A stretch of DNA of 58,171 nt from Acidobacteria bacterium 13_2_20CM_57_17 (GTDB lineage Bacteria; Acidobacteriota; Terriglobia; Acidiferrales; UBA7541), in contig MNDE01000117.1 of assembly GCA_001914785.1 (NCBI GenBank), positions 1-58,171 of the forward strand, in the 5' to 3' direction. The notes beneath the pieces were generated by a model. It ran no database searches, was not told where the DNA came from, and saw nothing but the letters and a program-made list of their open reading frames with translations. Position numbers and translations under genes: made by a program. This document shows positions 33,503-42,631 of this stretch, piece by piece. Position 1 is the stretch's first letter; the number at the start of each line of letters is the position of its first letter.

Positions 33503-35575
33503 ATGTCTCTTTACTTGCGGTCTGTTTTGCTTCGAGCCGGTTTTTGTCTCTGCTGCGTACTAGTCTTAATTAGACTAGTTCCTGCGACCGCGGCACAAGG
33601 CTTAGCGAGCGGCGACCTTTCGCGCTTGCGCTCCGTTGGCAGCGTCGAGCTGTCGCCCGACGGCCGGCGCATTGCCTACAGCGTGGTCATGCGTGACCGG
33701 CCTGGCCGCCCTTACGGCCAACTCTGGAGCATCGATCTGGCCACGCAAAAATCCGTCCGCGTGGGCAGCGAAAAAGATTCCGGCGGCGGTCCGCTGTGGT
33801 CGCCCGACGGCAAGTGGTTCGTGTTCGAAGGGCATCAAGGCAAAAAAGGCGGATTGTTCGTAGCGCGGCCGGACGGCTCGGAGGTCACGTTTCTCGCGTC
33901 GCCGAGCGGCACCAACAGCCCGCTGCCGGGCACGGGCAAGGATTTCACCTGGTCTCCCGACGGCAAGCAGATCGCGTTTATCTCCTCGACTCCCGGCGCG
34001 GAGGCTGACGAAGCCAGCGGCGATCCCATGGTGATCACGCGCTATCTCTATAAGCCGGACGCAGGCGAAGGGATGACGCGCTTCAATGACAATCAGCGCC
34101 TGCATATTTTTGTTGTCGACGTGTCCACAAAGCAGGTGCGCCAGCTCACCCAAGGGAACACCGATGAACATTCCATCGACTGGTCTCCGGACGGCAACGA
34201 GATTCTCTTCGCTTCGAATCGCGAGCCGAATCAGGATGAGTTTTTCAACTACGACATTTTTGCCTTGAAGGTTGCGGACGACACTATTCGCCGCGTGACC
34301 GCCACGGAGTACAACGAATACGAACCGTTGTGGTCGCCCGACGGCAAACGCATCGTGTTTCGCGGGACGCGCCGCGGGTTGACCGACCGCGAAACGACCA
34401 TGGAAGACACCCACGTTTGGGTAATGAACGCCGACGGTAGCGACCGCCGCGAAATTGGCGCAGCGCTGGACAACCGCCAAGGTGCGCCGCGATGGGCGTC
34501 GGATGGCAGCGCGGTTTATTTCACGATTCAAGAGCGCGGGAGCGTCCACTTAGTGCGGCTGCCGATTTTAGTAGGCAAGCCGGAGTACGTGGTGAAAGAC
34601 ACGGGGGGCGTGGGCGGCTGGTCGGTCGGGAAAGATGGATCGCTGGCGTACGGTTTCGTGTCGCCACAAGACTCAACAGAACTCTATTTCAAAACGGGCA
34701 ATTCCGCACCACGCAGGCTCACGGACTTGAACGCGGAACTCTTCGTGGGAAAAAAGATTGCCGAAGTCGAGTCTTTCACTTTCATCAGCAACGACAACAA
34801 GTTCGAAGTCGAGGCTTTCCTCACCAAGCCGCTGCGAATGACCGCGACATCGAAGCATCCGCTTATCGTCAATATTCATGGCGGGCCGCACGGGCAAAAT
34901 GGTCCGGTATTCAATTTCAAGAATCAGGTCTACGCGGCGCATGGCTGGGCCACGCTGAACGTTAACTATCGTGGCTCCACCGGCTACGGGCAGAAGCTCG
35001 CCGACGCCGTTTTCGGCGATCAGGACGGAAACGAAGGGCAAGATGTTTTGTATGGAGTGAGCGCAGCGGTTCGCCGTTACTTGTGGATCGATCGCGAGCG
35101 TATGGGAATCGAAGGCGTAAGCTACGGCGGCCAACTGACCGACTGGCTCATCACCCAAACGAATGAATTCAAGGCCGCAATACCTATCGCCGGAATCGCC
35201 AACCTAGTCAGCTACAACTACATGACCTATTACAACCAATATGAGGAGATGGAATTCGGACAGTTCCTGCACCAGGGAAATTTAATGGACCTTGCATGGG
35301 AACGTTCCGCGCTGAAGCATGTCGCTGCGGCGCACACACCCACGATGCTGATGCACGGCGAAAATGACAACGATGTGCCCATCGCGGAGGCCGAGCAATT
35401 TTTCATTGCTTTGAAGGATGTGGGCACGGAGGCCATTTTCGTGCGCTATCCTCGCGAAGGGCACGGCCTGAGCGAAGTCAAGCACAACATCGATTCCATC
35501 GACCGCTCCATCGCCTGGTACGAGAAGCATTTCCCCAAGCCCGGCGCGGAAGGTGTTACGAACGTTCAGCCCTAG
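33503..35575 (+). CDS. S9-family prolyl oligopeptidase-type peptidase, secreted
   Basis: This 690-residue serine peptidase has a signal segment (about 5-32). A beta-propeller follows with repeated PD40 blades (LWSPDGKWFVFEG, TWSPDGKQIAFIS, DWSPDGNEILFAS, LWSPDGKRIVFRG), then a C-terminal alpha/beta-hydrolase domain. The catalytic triad is Ser near 540 (GVSYGGQ), Asp near 622 (HGENDNDVP) and His near 654 (REGHG). It resembles the acylaminoacyl-peptidase/DPP group that trims peptides. ATG 33503 is chosen for the AGGGGGG just upstream. It diverges from padR and ends at a bidirectional terminator shared with rplS. Confidence 0.92.
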   Translation: MSLYLRSVLLRAGFCLCCVLVLIRLVPATAAQGLASGDLSRLRSVGSVELSPDGRRIAYSVVMRDRPGRPYGQLWSIDLATQKSVRVGSEKDSGGGPLWSPDGKWFVFEGHQGKKGGLFVARPDGSEVTFLASPSGTNSPLPGTGKDFTWSPDGKQIAFISSTPGAEADEASGDPMVITRYLYKPDAGEGMTRFNDNQRLHIFVVDVSTKQVRQLTQGNTDEHSIDWSPDGNEILFASNREPNQDEFFNYDIFALKVADDTIRRVTATEYNEYEPLWSPDGKRIVFRGTRRGLTDRETTMEDTHVWVMNADGSDRREIGAALDNRQGAPRWASDGSAVYFTIQERGSVHLVRLPILVGKPEYVVKDTGGVGGWSVGKDGSLAYGFVSPQDSTELYFKTGNSAPRRLTDLNAELFVGKKIAEVESFTFISNDNKFEVEAFLTKPLRMTATSKHPLIVNIHGGPHGQNGPVFNFKNQVYAAHGWATLNVNYRGSTGYGQKLADAVFGDQDGNEGQDVLYGVSAAVRRYLWIDRERMGIEGVSYGGQLTDWLITQTNEFKAAIPIAGIANLVSYNYMTYYNQYEEMEFGQFLHQGNLMDLAWERSALKHVAAAHTPTMLMHGENDNDVPIAEAEQFFIALKDVGTEAIFVRYPREGHGLSEVKHNIDSIDRSIAWYEKHFPKPGAEGVTNVQP

Positions 35576-35605
35576 CAGCGGCTTGGAGACCGCGTTTCAA
35601 AATAA

Positions 35606-35634
35606 AGAGAGCCTCGGGAAACTGAGGCTCTTTT
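35606..35634. terminator. Bidirectional Rho-independent terminator
   Basis: An 8-bp perfect G:C-rich stem (35608-35615 with 35624-35631), extendable by A:T pairs, has an A-rich left flank and a T-rich right flank. It therefore works for both the S9 peptidase (plus) and rplS (minus), which converge here. Confidence 0.7.
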
Positions 35635-35665
35635 CGCAAATAGATTTTGAATGCAGGAGCCGAGG

Positions 35666-36088
35666 TTAGACCTTCGCTTCGGTGCCCGCTGTGGCGCTGG
35701 CCGCAACGGCGGCCGGTGTCTCTTCCTCTTCGCGTCCAGCGCGCTTGATACGGGCGGCCTTGCCCCTGAGATCGCGCAGGTAATACAGTCGTGCTCGGCG
35801 AACTTTACCCTTCCCAATCACCTCAATCGAGCTGATGGTTGGCGAATGGAGCGGGAAGATGCGCTCGATGCCGACGCCAAAACTGACCCGCCGCACCGTA
35901 AATGTCGCGCCCGACGCGCGGCCCTTCTTAGAGATCACCACACCTTCGAATGCCTGGAGGCGTTCCTTCACCTTTTCGCCTTCACCTTCCTGCAGGCGAA
36001 CGTTGACGCGCACGGTGTCACCCGCGCGAAACTCGGGGAGGTCTTTGCGCAGTTGCGCTTCATGTAACTTACGAATTACCGGATTCAT
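35666..36088 (-). CDS. rplS: Ribosomal protein L19
   Basis: L19 sits at the 30S-50S interface. The 140-residue product shows the family core: [11 protein letters not shown] near 22-32, [36 protein letters not shown], and [22 protein letters not shown]-terminal tail of about 30 Glu/Ala-rich residues exceeds the usual length of about 115. The start at 36088 is favoured by CAGGAA upstream; the longer frame is not conserved-looking. In most bacteria rplS directly follows trmD; here two extra genes lie between them. Confidence 0.95.
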   Translation of the reverse strand: MNPVIRKLHEAQLRKDLPEFRAGDTVRVNVRLQEGEGEKVKERLQAFEGVVISKKGRASGATFTVRRVSFGVGIERIFPLHSPTISSIEVIGKGKVRRARLYYLRDLRGKAARIKRAGREEEETPAAVAASATAGTEAKV

Positions 36089-36209
36089 GTTCCTGTTTCC
36101 TCTTAGACCCACTCAGGCGGGGCCAGCTCTTCAAAGACAATCTATAATTATAGACAAATTGTAATAGTTTTCCTAGCAAATTTGGGCGTGCTGAGTTGCA
36201 AGTGAGCCG

Positions 36210-37253
36210 CTAGGCCGGTGCCGCTAGCGAGGAATTTCGGCGAATCACCGTTTCTGCAAAGTGATCCATTTCTTCGAGTTGCGGGCTGAATTGCAGTAGA
36301 ACAAGGTCAACGCTGGCGGCTTCGAATTGGGCCAAACGCTCAGCCACTTGTTCGGGCGTACCGACGAGGCCAGACCGCAATCCGCGGTTCGAAACCGAGT
36401 AATCTTCCAATGAAACGCGCTGCTCCAGTTGTGTTCCGGCCAGCCACTGTTGGTAATTCGCGTAGCCCGCCGCGGATTGCTGAACGTCCGTGACGCGCCG
36501 CAGTTCGTCCTGCGCTTCACGTTCCGTTTCGCGGACAATCGCATACCCCGCAACGCCAAATTTGAGCGGAGGCAGATTATGTTTCGCGCGCCGCTCGCGC
36601 AGGTCGGCAATCTTCTCACCGACGCGCTCCGGCGGATCACCGTGCATCAGATACGCGTCGCACTTTTCGGCGATCAGCTCTTTCGCCGCGGGCGATTCGC
36701 CTCCTGCGTACAGCGTCGGACGCGGCTTCGCCACCGGCTTGGGCTCGAGGACATTGTCTTCCACACGGTAGTATTTGCCCGCATAGGAAAAATGATCCTG
36801 CTTCCAGACGCCGTCCAGAACGTCGAGCCACTCGCTGGTGCGCGCGTAGCGGTCGTCATGCTGTTCGAACGCCACGCCATATTTGCGCGCTTCGTCCGCC
36901 CACCAGGAAGAAACAACATTCAGAGTGAGGCGCCCATTGCTGATTTGATCGATGTTGGCGGCCTGCTTCGCCAGCAATGCGGGCAAATGAAACGTCGGCC
37001 GCACCGCTACCATCAGCTCGATCCGCTCCGTCACCGCGGCCAGTGCCGCTGCCGTGGACCACGCATCCAGCGAGGGCGCTTCGACGCCCTTGATGTCATT
37101 GAGGTTGAGCTCGGCAATCAGGGTCAGGTCAAAACCAATCTTCTCGCTGCGCTGCGCAAGCTTCTTCACGTACACCCAGCTCGTCTCCATGTTTTCGTTT
37201 TCCACGTTGCGCAACCAGCCGCCGAAGACGGGGAGCCAGTAGCCGTATCTCAC
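36210..37253 (-). CDS. LLM-class flavin-dependent monooxygenase (SsuD/SfnG-like)
   Basis: This 347-residue bacterial-luciferase-fold TIM barrel is related to FMNH2-dependent alkanesulfonate and dimethylsulfone monooxygenases. Visible blocks are YGYWLPVFGGW at the N-terminus, EKIGFDLTLIAE, RPTFHLPALLAKQAANIDQISNGRLTLN (flavin-pocket segment), SSWW and the C-terminal GTPEQVAERLAQFEAASVDLVLLQFSP. Such enzymes oxidise C-S, C-N or similar bonds with reduced flavin from a partner reductase; none is nearby. The ATG overlaps the stop of the ATP-grasp gene by 4 bp, so the two are translationally coupled and probably act on one pathway. The gene sits between trmD and rplS. Confidence 0.85.
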   Translation of the reverse strand: MRYGYWLPVFGGWLRNVENENMETSWVYVKKLAQRSEKIGFDLTLIAELNLNDIKGVEAPSLDAWSTAAALAAVTERIELMVAVRPTFHLPALLAKQAANIDQISNGRLTLNVVSSWWADEARKYGVAFEQHDDRYARTSEWLDVLDGVWKQDHFSYAGKYYRVEDNVLEPKPVAKPRPTLYAGGESPAAKELIAEKCDAYLMHGDPPERVGEKIADLRERRAKHNLPPLKFGVAGYAIVRETEREAQDELRRVTDVQQSAAGYANYQQWLAGTQLEQRVSLEDYSVSNRGLRSGLVGTPEQVAERLAQFEAASVDLVLLQFSPQLEEMDHFAETVIRRNSSLAAPA

Positions 37254-38284
37254 CGTGGGCCCCCTCCCGCCGCAACGCGCTCGCTGCGATTCGCTTCGTG
37301 TCGTTGCGCTTCCGCGATAAGGAAGTCCGCAAGCCGCGCGTAAGGATTGAAACCAATGACGCGCACAGGGTCGGCCACGAAATTGGAAAGCGCGTTCACA
37401 TCGTAATAAAGCTGCTTGCCGGTGCGGTCATCGATCACGTATTCGATGCCGCCAACCTCCACTCCCGCAAGTTCCACGATTCGTTCGACGTCTTCGATCA
37501 CCTGTCGCGGTGGATCGTAGGCTTCCACCTTCATTCCGCTTTTTGGTGCGTCCACGGGGCAGGCGATGCGCGTCAACCCTTCGCCTCGCGTGTTCTGGCA
37601 AATGTCCGCTGGACACAAGTTGTAGCTCTCGCCGGTGATGTGTATCTGGATGGCATAAAGAAATTTCCCGCCAAGAACCTCGACGCGAGTGATGATTCCG
37701 CCGCGCGCTGTGAACGCTTCCTGCACCAGCGCCGTGGAATCGATGCCGAAGTACAGGCGGTTCGCATCCACAGCCGCGCGCAAGTCTGCTGCTGAATTGA
37801 ACCGTTCGATGCCCGCGCCGCTGCCGCCAATGTTCGGCTTGATCACCACGGGATACCCAATTGCTTCCGCCCCATCCAGCGCCTGCGACGGATGATTGAT
37901 GACCCGCGCTTTCGGATACGGCAATGCCAGTTTCTCCAGGTTCGCGAGTTGCAATGCTTTCGAAATCTCGTGGTTGAAGCACCGGTAGCCATTGACGACG
38001 CGAACGCCCTTGCCTTCGAGGTGCGCCAGATAGTTGAGCGTGTAGAAGATGCCGTGGCCCAAACCGCGCTGCCACGCCGAAGGACTCATGCGATTGAAGA
38101 GCAGGGAATATTCCTGCTCAGGTGAGTCCACGTCGTAGTGGTGGTGGCGCGCGTCGATCTTCAGCCAAGGCGCGCCACGCTCATCGAGTTGCTGAAACAG
38201 CGGCCGGAACCAGTCCGGATGCTCGTAATAAATCGCGATGGGCTTTTCGACGCCATAGCCGTTCCCGTCTGTCTTGTTACTCAT
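37250..38284 (-). CDS. ATP-grasp (RimK/glutathione-synthetase-like) carboxylate-amine ligase
   Basis: The 344-residue product has a substrate-binding N-terminal domain (IAIYYEHPDWFRPLF, LLFNRMSPSAWQRG) and an ATP-grasp domain. Nucleotide-binding segments are GYPVVIKPNIGGSGAGIERF (about 145-164) and VQEAF; the magnesium site is YYDVNALSNFV near 310. Family members join a carboxylate to an amine through an acyl phosphate. Substrates are unknown. GAGG precedes the ATG at 38284. It lies 71 bp after trmD and is coupled to the LLM monooxygenase, a pairing that suggests an amide-forming step followed or preceded by flavin oxidation. Confidence 0.85.
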   Translation of the reverse strand: MSNKTDGNGYGVEKPIAIYYEHPDWFRPLFQQLDERGAPWLKIDARHHHYDVDSPEQEYSLLFNRMSPSAWQRGLGHGIFYTLNYLAHLEGKGVRVVNGYRCFNHEISKALQLANLEKLALPYPKARVINHPSQALDGAEAIGYPVVIKPNIGGSGAGIERFNSAADLRAAVDANRLYFGIDSTALVQEAFTARGGIITRVEVLGGKFLYAIQIHITGESYNLCPADICQNTRGEGLTRIACPVDAPKSGMKVEAYDPPRQVIEDVERIVELAGVEVGGIEYVIDDRTGKQLYYDVNALSNFVADPVRVIGFNPYARLADFLIAEAQRHEANRSERVAAGGGPR

Positions 38285-38355
38285 GAAACCTCGCACCTTG
38301 CTCTAACCCTTGAGTCACAACCATGGGATGAATAAGAACCTCAAGACGTTCCATT

Positions 38356-39138
38356 TTATTCCCCAGCCAGCAGATCGGGGCGATTGCGGCGGGTTTTTTC
38401 AAGCGCAGCAGCGCGCCGCCACTTAGCCACTTCCGCGTGATTTCCCCCGATGAGAATCTCAGGCACAGCCCAGCCCCGGTACTCCGCGGGCCGCGTGTAA
38501 TGCGGAAAGTCCAAGAGAGAGTGGTTTCCGACTCGCGACTGACTCGTGCTGTTCACTCCTCTGGGTAATTCGGATTCCGCGTGCGGTGCTCCGCTAAACG
38601 ATTCGTTTTGCGAAGACGCTTCATTTCCCAGCGCTCCGGGCAACAAGCGAGTCACCGTGTCCACGATCATCATGGCCGGCAACTCGCCGCCGCTTAACAC
38701 GAAATCACCGATGGATATTTCGTCTGTCGCCAAATGCTCGGCCACGCGTTCGTCAACGCCTTCATATCTCCCGCAAATGAAAATGATTCGTTCCAACTGC
38801 GCGTAACGCCGTGCCGTTTCCTGGCGGAACAATTTTCCCGCCGCAGACAGCAAAACGATCGCCGTCTTCGGATCCGCGCCGCCCGGCTTCAATGCCTCTC
38901 CGGCGCTATGCCCAGCAAGCGACTCCACGGCTTCAAACAACGGCGCCGGCTTGAGCACCATACCCTCACCGCCGCCGAACGGCCGGTCATCCACGGTCCT
39001 GTGCCGATCCTTGGTAAACTCGCGCAAGTCCTGCACATGAATCTCTACCAGCCCGTTTTCTCGCGCCCGGCGAACGATGCCGTGGTCCAGAGGCCCCGTA
39101 AAAAACTCGGGGAAAATCGTAATCAGATCGAATCGCAT
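38356..39138 (-). CDS. trmD: tRNA (guanine37-N1)-methyltransferase
   Basis: TrmD methylates G37 next to the anticodon and prevents frameshifting. The 260-residue SPOUT enzyme shows [28 protein letters not shown] (about 50-64), [12 protein letters not shown], the knot segment [14 protein letters not shown], and [10 protein letters not shown] with catalytic Asp210. About 23 extra residues (about 183-207) enlarge the flexible linker between the two domains. The frame is open for 127 codons upstream, but that stretch is not protein-like; 39138 gives the canonical N-terminus. In order it should follow rimM, but a GH44 gene on the other strand has been inserted between them. Confidence 0.95.
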   Translation of the reverse strand: MRFDLITIFPEFFTGPLDHGIVRRARENGLVEIHVQDLREFTKDRHRTVDDRPFGGGEGMVLKPAPLFEAVESLAGHSAGEALKPGGADPKTAIVLLSAAGKLFRQETARRYAQLERIIFICGRYEGVDERVAEHLATDEISIGDFVLSGGELPAMMIVDTVTRLLPGALGNEASSQNESFSGAPHAESELPRGVNSTSQSRVGNHSLLDFPHYTRPAEYRGWAVPEILIGGNHAEVAKWRRAAALEKTRRNRPDLLAGE

Positions 39139-39267
39139 GCAAAACAAGTGTAGCCAATCGAGGGAAGAGTAGCTATTCGCAGTTGATTTGGATCCCTCAT
39201 GCCGTGGTTGCATCACGATTCGTAAGCGCCTACGATGCCCAGGATTGGAACAAGGGAGGCCAATTTT

Positions 39268-41229
39268 ATGCCCATAGCCGATCGCCAAACTCGCATTTCG
39301 TTGCTCTGGCTGCCGGCCTTCGTCCCTCTCTGGCTGGCGGGTTGCGGCGCTTATGGGGGCGGAGGCAACGGCGGCGGGGGAGGCGGGTCGGCGCCCTCCG
39401 CACCCACAGGTCTTACAGCAACAGCCGCGAACGCCCAGGTGAACTTGACCTGGAACGCAAGCGTCGGCGCGACTGGCTACTACGTCAAGCGCTCCACGAG
39501 CAGCGGCACCGAAGTGCAAATTGCAGCGCAGTCTGCCACGGCCTACAGCGACAACTCCGTAAGCAATGGAATCACATACTATTACGTCGTCTCCGCGTAC
39601 AATTCATACGGCCAGAGCGCCAATTCTGCTGAAGTCAGCGGTACACCCGTAGCACCTCCACCACCCGCCGCGGACGTGACAATCACCATTGATCCCACCA
39701 AGACCAAGCCCATTTCTCCGTGGATCTACGGCACCAATTTTTATTCGGGCAATACCGCACCGCAGCCAAATTTCACTTTTGATCGCGCCGGCGGCAACCG
39801 CTGGACCGCCTACAACTGGGAGAATAACTACTCGAATGCAGGCAGCGACTATATCTATAACAATGATCTTTATCTGTGCAACGCCGGATGCAATGCCGCA
39901 ATTCCGGCCGAGGCTGTGCGGACATTCATTGCCGCGGACCAGAGCGCGGGTTTGGCAAGTCTAGTGACTTTCCAGCTGCAGGGCTTGGTTTCCGCAGATG
40001 GAAACGGTCCTGTCAGTACTGCCAATCCCCCTGACATGACGCGCTTCAAAACGGTAGCCGACAAAAAGAGCACCGTCTCCAGCGTTCCGTTCACGACAAC
40101 GCCTCTTACCACCGATGCCAATGTGTTTATGGACGAGTTCGCCTGGGCCTTGGACCAGAAGCTGCCGGGCATCTTCGGTGCGAATCCAACTCACCCCACT
40201 TTCTTGAGCCTGGACAATGAGCCAGATCTTTGGAATGCGACCCATCTGGAGGTTCAGGGCTCGACGAATATCTCCTCGACCAATTTCATCACCAAGAGCG
40301 TCACGCTTTCAGAAGCAGTGAAAGACCAATTTCCCAATCTCGTTATCTTTGGGCCCGTCAATTATGGTTTTAACGGAATCTACAGTTGGCAGGGCGATCT
40401 GAGTCTGAGCCCCACGCCCAACGGGGAGAACTGGTTCGCGGACAAATACCTCGCAGGAATTAAGACCGCTTCCGCCGCTTACGGCAAACCCGTTGTGGAC
40501 GTCTATGATTTCCACTGGTATTCGGAAGCGACGGACGGAACCACGAGGGTCACCAACATGACTGGCTCTTCTCTGACCGATGCCCAGGTGCAGGCCATCG
40601 TGCAAAGTCCGCGCAGCCTGTGGGATACCACGTTCAAAGAAAATTCCTGGATTACGAACTCTGTGTTAGGTGGGCCGATCTACATCCTCGGACGGCTACA
40701 AGCCAAAATCGACGCGGAAAACCCGGGCATGAAAATTGCGATTACCGAATATGAAAACGGAGGCTTTAACCACATCGCTGGGACCATCGCACAAGCCGAT
40801 AACCTTGGCATCTTCGGCAGCCTCGGCATTTTCGCGGCGAATTTTTGGCCGCCGGGTGGCACTTATTCCTATACTCTCGCGGCCTTCCGCGCGTTCCGCG
40901 GATTCGACGGGGCCAACGCGAACTTCGGTGATATATCGCTGCAGTCCACCTCGAGCGACGTGGCCAGCGTGGTCGTTTACGCCAGTACGGACACCACTGC
41001 TCCCGGCCGAGTCGTCTTCGTCGCCATTAATCGCTCCAACGCCGCCAAATTTACCGCCATCAATGGTCAGGCGCTCTCCGGAACGGCTCATCTGTACCAG
41101 ATGACCGCCGCCTCTGCTTCGACGCAAAGTGTTGTCCAGCCCGTGTTCATGGGACCGATGGCCGTAAGCGGCTCGTCGCTTACCATCACGCTTCCGGCAT
41201 ATAGCGTCACTACGATCGACGTCCACTAA
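39268..41229 (+). CDS. GH44 endo-glucanase-like lipoprotein with FN3 domain
   Basis: The 653-residue secreted protein has a lipobox LAGC (Cys26), a Gly-rich linker, a fibronectin type III domain (about 43-128) and a Pro-rich hinge. A GH44-like catalytic domain follows (about 140-653), beginning at [10 protein letters not shown] with [13 protein letters not shown]. The probable acid/base is Glu318 (LDNEPDLW) and the nucleophile Glu494 (AITEYENGG). GH44 enzymes cut beta-1,4-glucans such as cellulose or xyloglucan. GGGAGG lies 8 nt before ATG 39268. It is antisense to, and inserted between, rimM and trmD. Confidence 0.88.
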   Translation: MPIADRQTRISLLWLPAFVPLWLAGCGAYGGGGNGGGGGGSAPSAPTGLTATAANAQVNLTWNASVGATGYYVKRSTSSGTEVQIAAQSATAYSDNSVSNGITYYYVVSAYNSYGQSANSAEVSGTPVAPPPPAADVTITIDPTKTKPISPWIYGTNFYSGNTAPQPNFTFDRAGGNRWTAYNWENNYSNAGSDYIYNNDLYLCNAGCNAAIPAEAVRTFIAADQSAGLASLVTFQLQGLVSADGNGPVSTANPPDMTRFKTVADKKSTVSSVPFTTTPLTTDANVFMDEFAWALDQKLPGIFGANPTHPTFLSLDNEPDLWNATHLEVQGSTNISSTNFITKSVTLSEAVKDQFPNLVIFGPVNYGFNGIYSWQGDLSLSPTPNGENWFADKYLAGIKTASAAYGKPVVDVYDFHWYSEATDGTTRVTNMTGSSLTDAQVQAIVQSPRSLWDTTFKENSWITNSVLGGPIYILGRLQAKIDAENPGMKIAITEYENGGFNHIAGTIAQADNLGIFGSLGIFAANFWPPGGTYSYTLAAFRAFRGFDGANANFGDISLQSTSSDVASVVVYASTDTTAPGRVVFVAINRSNAAKFTAINGQALSGTAHLYQMTAASASTQSVVQPVFMGPMAVSGSSLTITLPAYSVTTIDVH

Positions 41230-41244
41230 CGCCACTCGCGTAGC

Positions 41245-41853
41245 CTATTCGCGGTTCAGATCGCGAAGGCCATCAGGGAAAATCACATCAATTCGCCGCG
41301 CGTCCGTGTCGATTTTCGTACAAATATCCACCGCCAGCGGAATCAGAATTTCGCCGCCGGATGTTTCTACTTCGAGGAGCGGCGTCCCAAAAATTTCTTC
41401 CCCGGGGAATTGCACATCGCGGACGGTCCCCAGGAGAGCCGGCGCTTCGGCAAGCGAGCACGGCGAAGAAGACAGGACGGGAGGCGTGGCAGGAGTTTCA
41501 AACACGGAACAGCCGATGAGGTCGGACACGAAATATTGTCCCGCGGGCAACGTCACCCGCTGTTCGAACGGAAGCAGTACTTCCATACCGCGGAATTTTT
41601 CCGCTTCCGAGATCGACTCGACGCCTTCAAAATGAAAAACCGCCTGCCCGCGGTGATTTTGGCTTAGCCAGCAGGATTTCAGCGCCAGGCGGCGCGGCTC
41701 ATCTTTGCCGTCGGCGTGTCCGGCAAAAACTTCCCGCAATCGTGTCAGGCGTTCTGGAAAATCAGTGAGGATTTTAGCAGCGACTTCGCCCTTGTTGCCG
41801 CGCGCCCGGAGGATGCGCGCAATTATCAACCAGCGTGGAGTTTCACGTCTCAA
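41245..41853 (-). CDS. rimM: Ribosome maturation factor RimM
   Basis: RimM helps assemble the 30S head by binding S19. The 202 residues show the N-terminal RimM domain (WLIIARILRARGNKGEVAAKI; LPAGQYFVSDLIGCSVF) and the C-terminal PRC barrel (GTVRDVQ, LLEVETSGGEILIPLA, IDVIFPDGL). About 19 extra residues rich in Pro and Ser (about 121-139) lie at the junction of the two domains. It follows khpA by 48 bp. The stop is 15 bp from the end of the convergent GH44 gene. Confidence 0.93.
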   Translation of the reverse strand: MRRETPRWLIIARILRARGNKGEVAAKILTDFPERLTRLREVFAGHADGKDEPRRLALKSCWLSQNHRGQAVFHFEGVESISEAEKFRGMEVLLPFEQRVTLPAGQYFVSDLIGCSVFETPATPPVLSSSPCSLAEAPALLGTVRDVQFPGEEIFGTPLLEVETSGGEILIPLAVDICTKIDTDARRIDVIFPDGLRDLNRE

Positions 41854-41901
41854 AGAGAAGTCAGAACGTACGGCAACCCGGAAATCATGACCGCCCGGCG
41901 G

Positions 41902-42135
41902 TCAATCTTCAAGGATTTCCAATGTAAACCGCTTGCGCAGTTTCATTCCGGATGCGCCAAGCAACGTTCGAATCGCTTTCGCCGTCCGGCCCTGCCGCCC
42001 GATGACCTTGCCTAAGTCCTCGGGATGCACCCTAAGTTCCAGCACGGTGACTTGCGAGCCCTCAACGCATTTCACCTGCACGTCCTCAGGATGGTCCACG
42101 AGAGCACGGGCTATAGCTTCAACTAGTTCGTTCAT
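41902..42135 (-). CDS. khpA: KH-domain RNA-binding protein KhpA
   Basis: This is a 77-residue single KH domain protein with the canonical [18 protein letters not shown] loop (about 42-59). It starts [13 protein letters not shown], as KhpA proteins do. KhpA binds RNA, often with KhpB, and its gene is usually sandwiched between rpsP and rimM exactly as here. The rpsP stop is 68 bp upstream and that gap contains a strong hairpin. Confidence 0.93.
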   Translation of the reverse strand: MNELVEAIARALVDHPEDVQVKCVEGSQVTVLELRVHPEDLGKVIGRQGRTAKAIRTLLGASGMKLRKRFTLEILED

Positions 42136-42148
42136 AGGCTACCTGGGA

Positions 42149-42187
42149 TTGCGCCCCCCCGGCGAAACCGGGGAGGCGCAAATTTTT
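42149..42187. terminator. Hairpin between rpsP and khpA; terminator-type on the plus strand
   Basis: A 14-bp stem with one C:A mismatch (42149-42162 with 42168-42181) and a 5-nt loop is followed on the plus strand by TTTTT. On the minus strand, the coding direction of rpsP-khpA, no T-tract follows. There it would be an intercistronic mRNA structure that could stabilise rpsP mRNA or reduce read-through. Confidence 0.5.
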
Positions 42188-42203
42188 CAGGAAGGCGCAG
42201 GGA

Positions 42204-42443
42204 CTAAGCGATTTTCTGCAAACGTAGAAAGCTGCGCACGGTATCGCTGGGCTGGGCTCCCAGGCCGATCCAATACTTTATGCGCTCTGCGTCGAGCTTG
42301 ATCTCCGCCGGCTTCTTCAGCGGATCGTACGTGCCCACCGCTTCCTTCACGCGGCCGTCCCGCGGCCGGGTCCTCTCAATGACCACCACGCGGTAATAGG
42401 GCTTCTTTTTCTTGCCAATCCTGGACAATCGAATCATCAACAC
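42204..42443 (-). CDS. rpsP: Ribosomal protein S16
   Basis: S16 is a small-subunit assembly protein. The product of about 79 residues shows MIRLSRIGKKKKPYYRVVV at the start and AERIKYWIGLGAQPSDTVRSFL towards the end, both typical. GTG at 42443 is preferred because AGGAGG lies 9 nt upstream; the ATG two codons later is 15 nt away. The frame continues upstream without conserved sequence. It heads rpsP-khpA-rimM and has its own promoter. Confidence 0.95.
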   Translation of the reverse strand: MLMIRLSRIGKKKKPYYRVVVIERTRPRDGRVKEAVGTYDPLKKPAEIKLDAERIKYWIGLGAQPSDTVRSFLRLQKIA

Positions 42444-42468
42444 TAAGTCATTCCTCCTAAACTTACCT

Positions 42469-42498
42469 AGTGTAGCCTGCCAGGGCTCTTGGCGGCAA
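42469..42498 (-). promoter_or_regulatory. Probable rpsP promoter
   Basis: On the minus strand TTGCCG (42493-42498) and TACACT (42469-42474) are 18 bp apart. Transcription would start at about 42462, just before the AGGAGG of rpsP. Confidence 0.4.
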
Positions 42499-42631
42499 TC
42501 GAAGTTTGTGAGTCGCTGCGGGTCAGTGTTTGTGCGCCCCTGGACGAGGTTTCCCTCGCGGCTGGGCACAGTTGAGGGTGGAAAATGACGCTACTGCTGG
42601 GTATTTGAGTCTCGGATTCGCGCTCCCGAAA

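Noticed and set aside
33602..34549. A 315-codon minus-strand frame
   Set aside because: It is antisense to the propeller of the S9 peptidase; it carries no motif.
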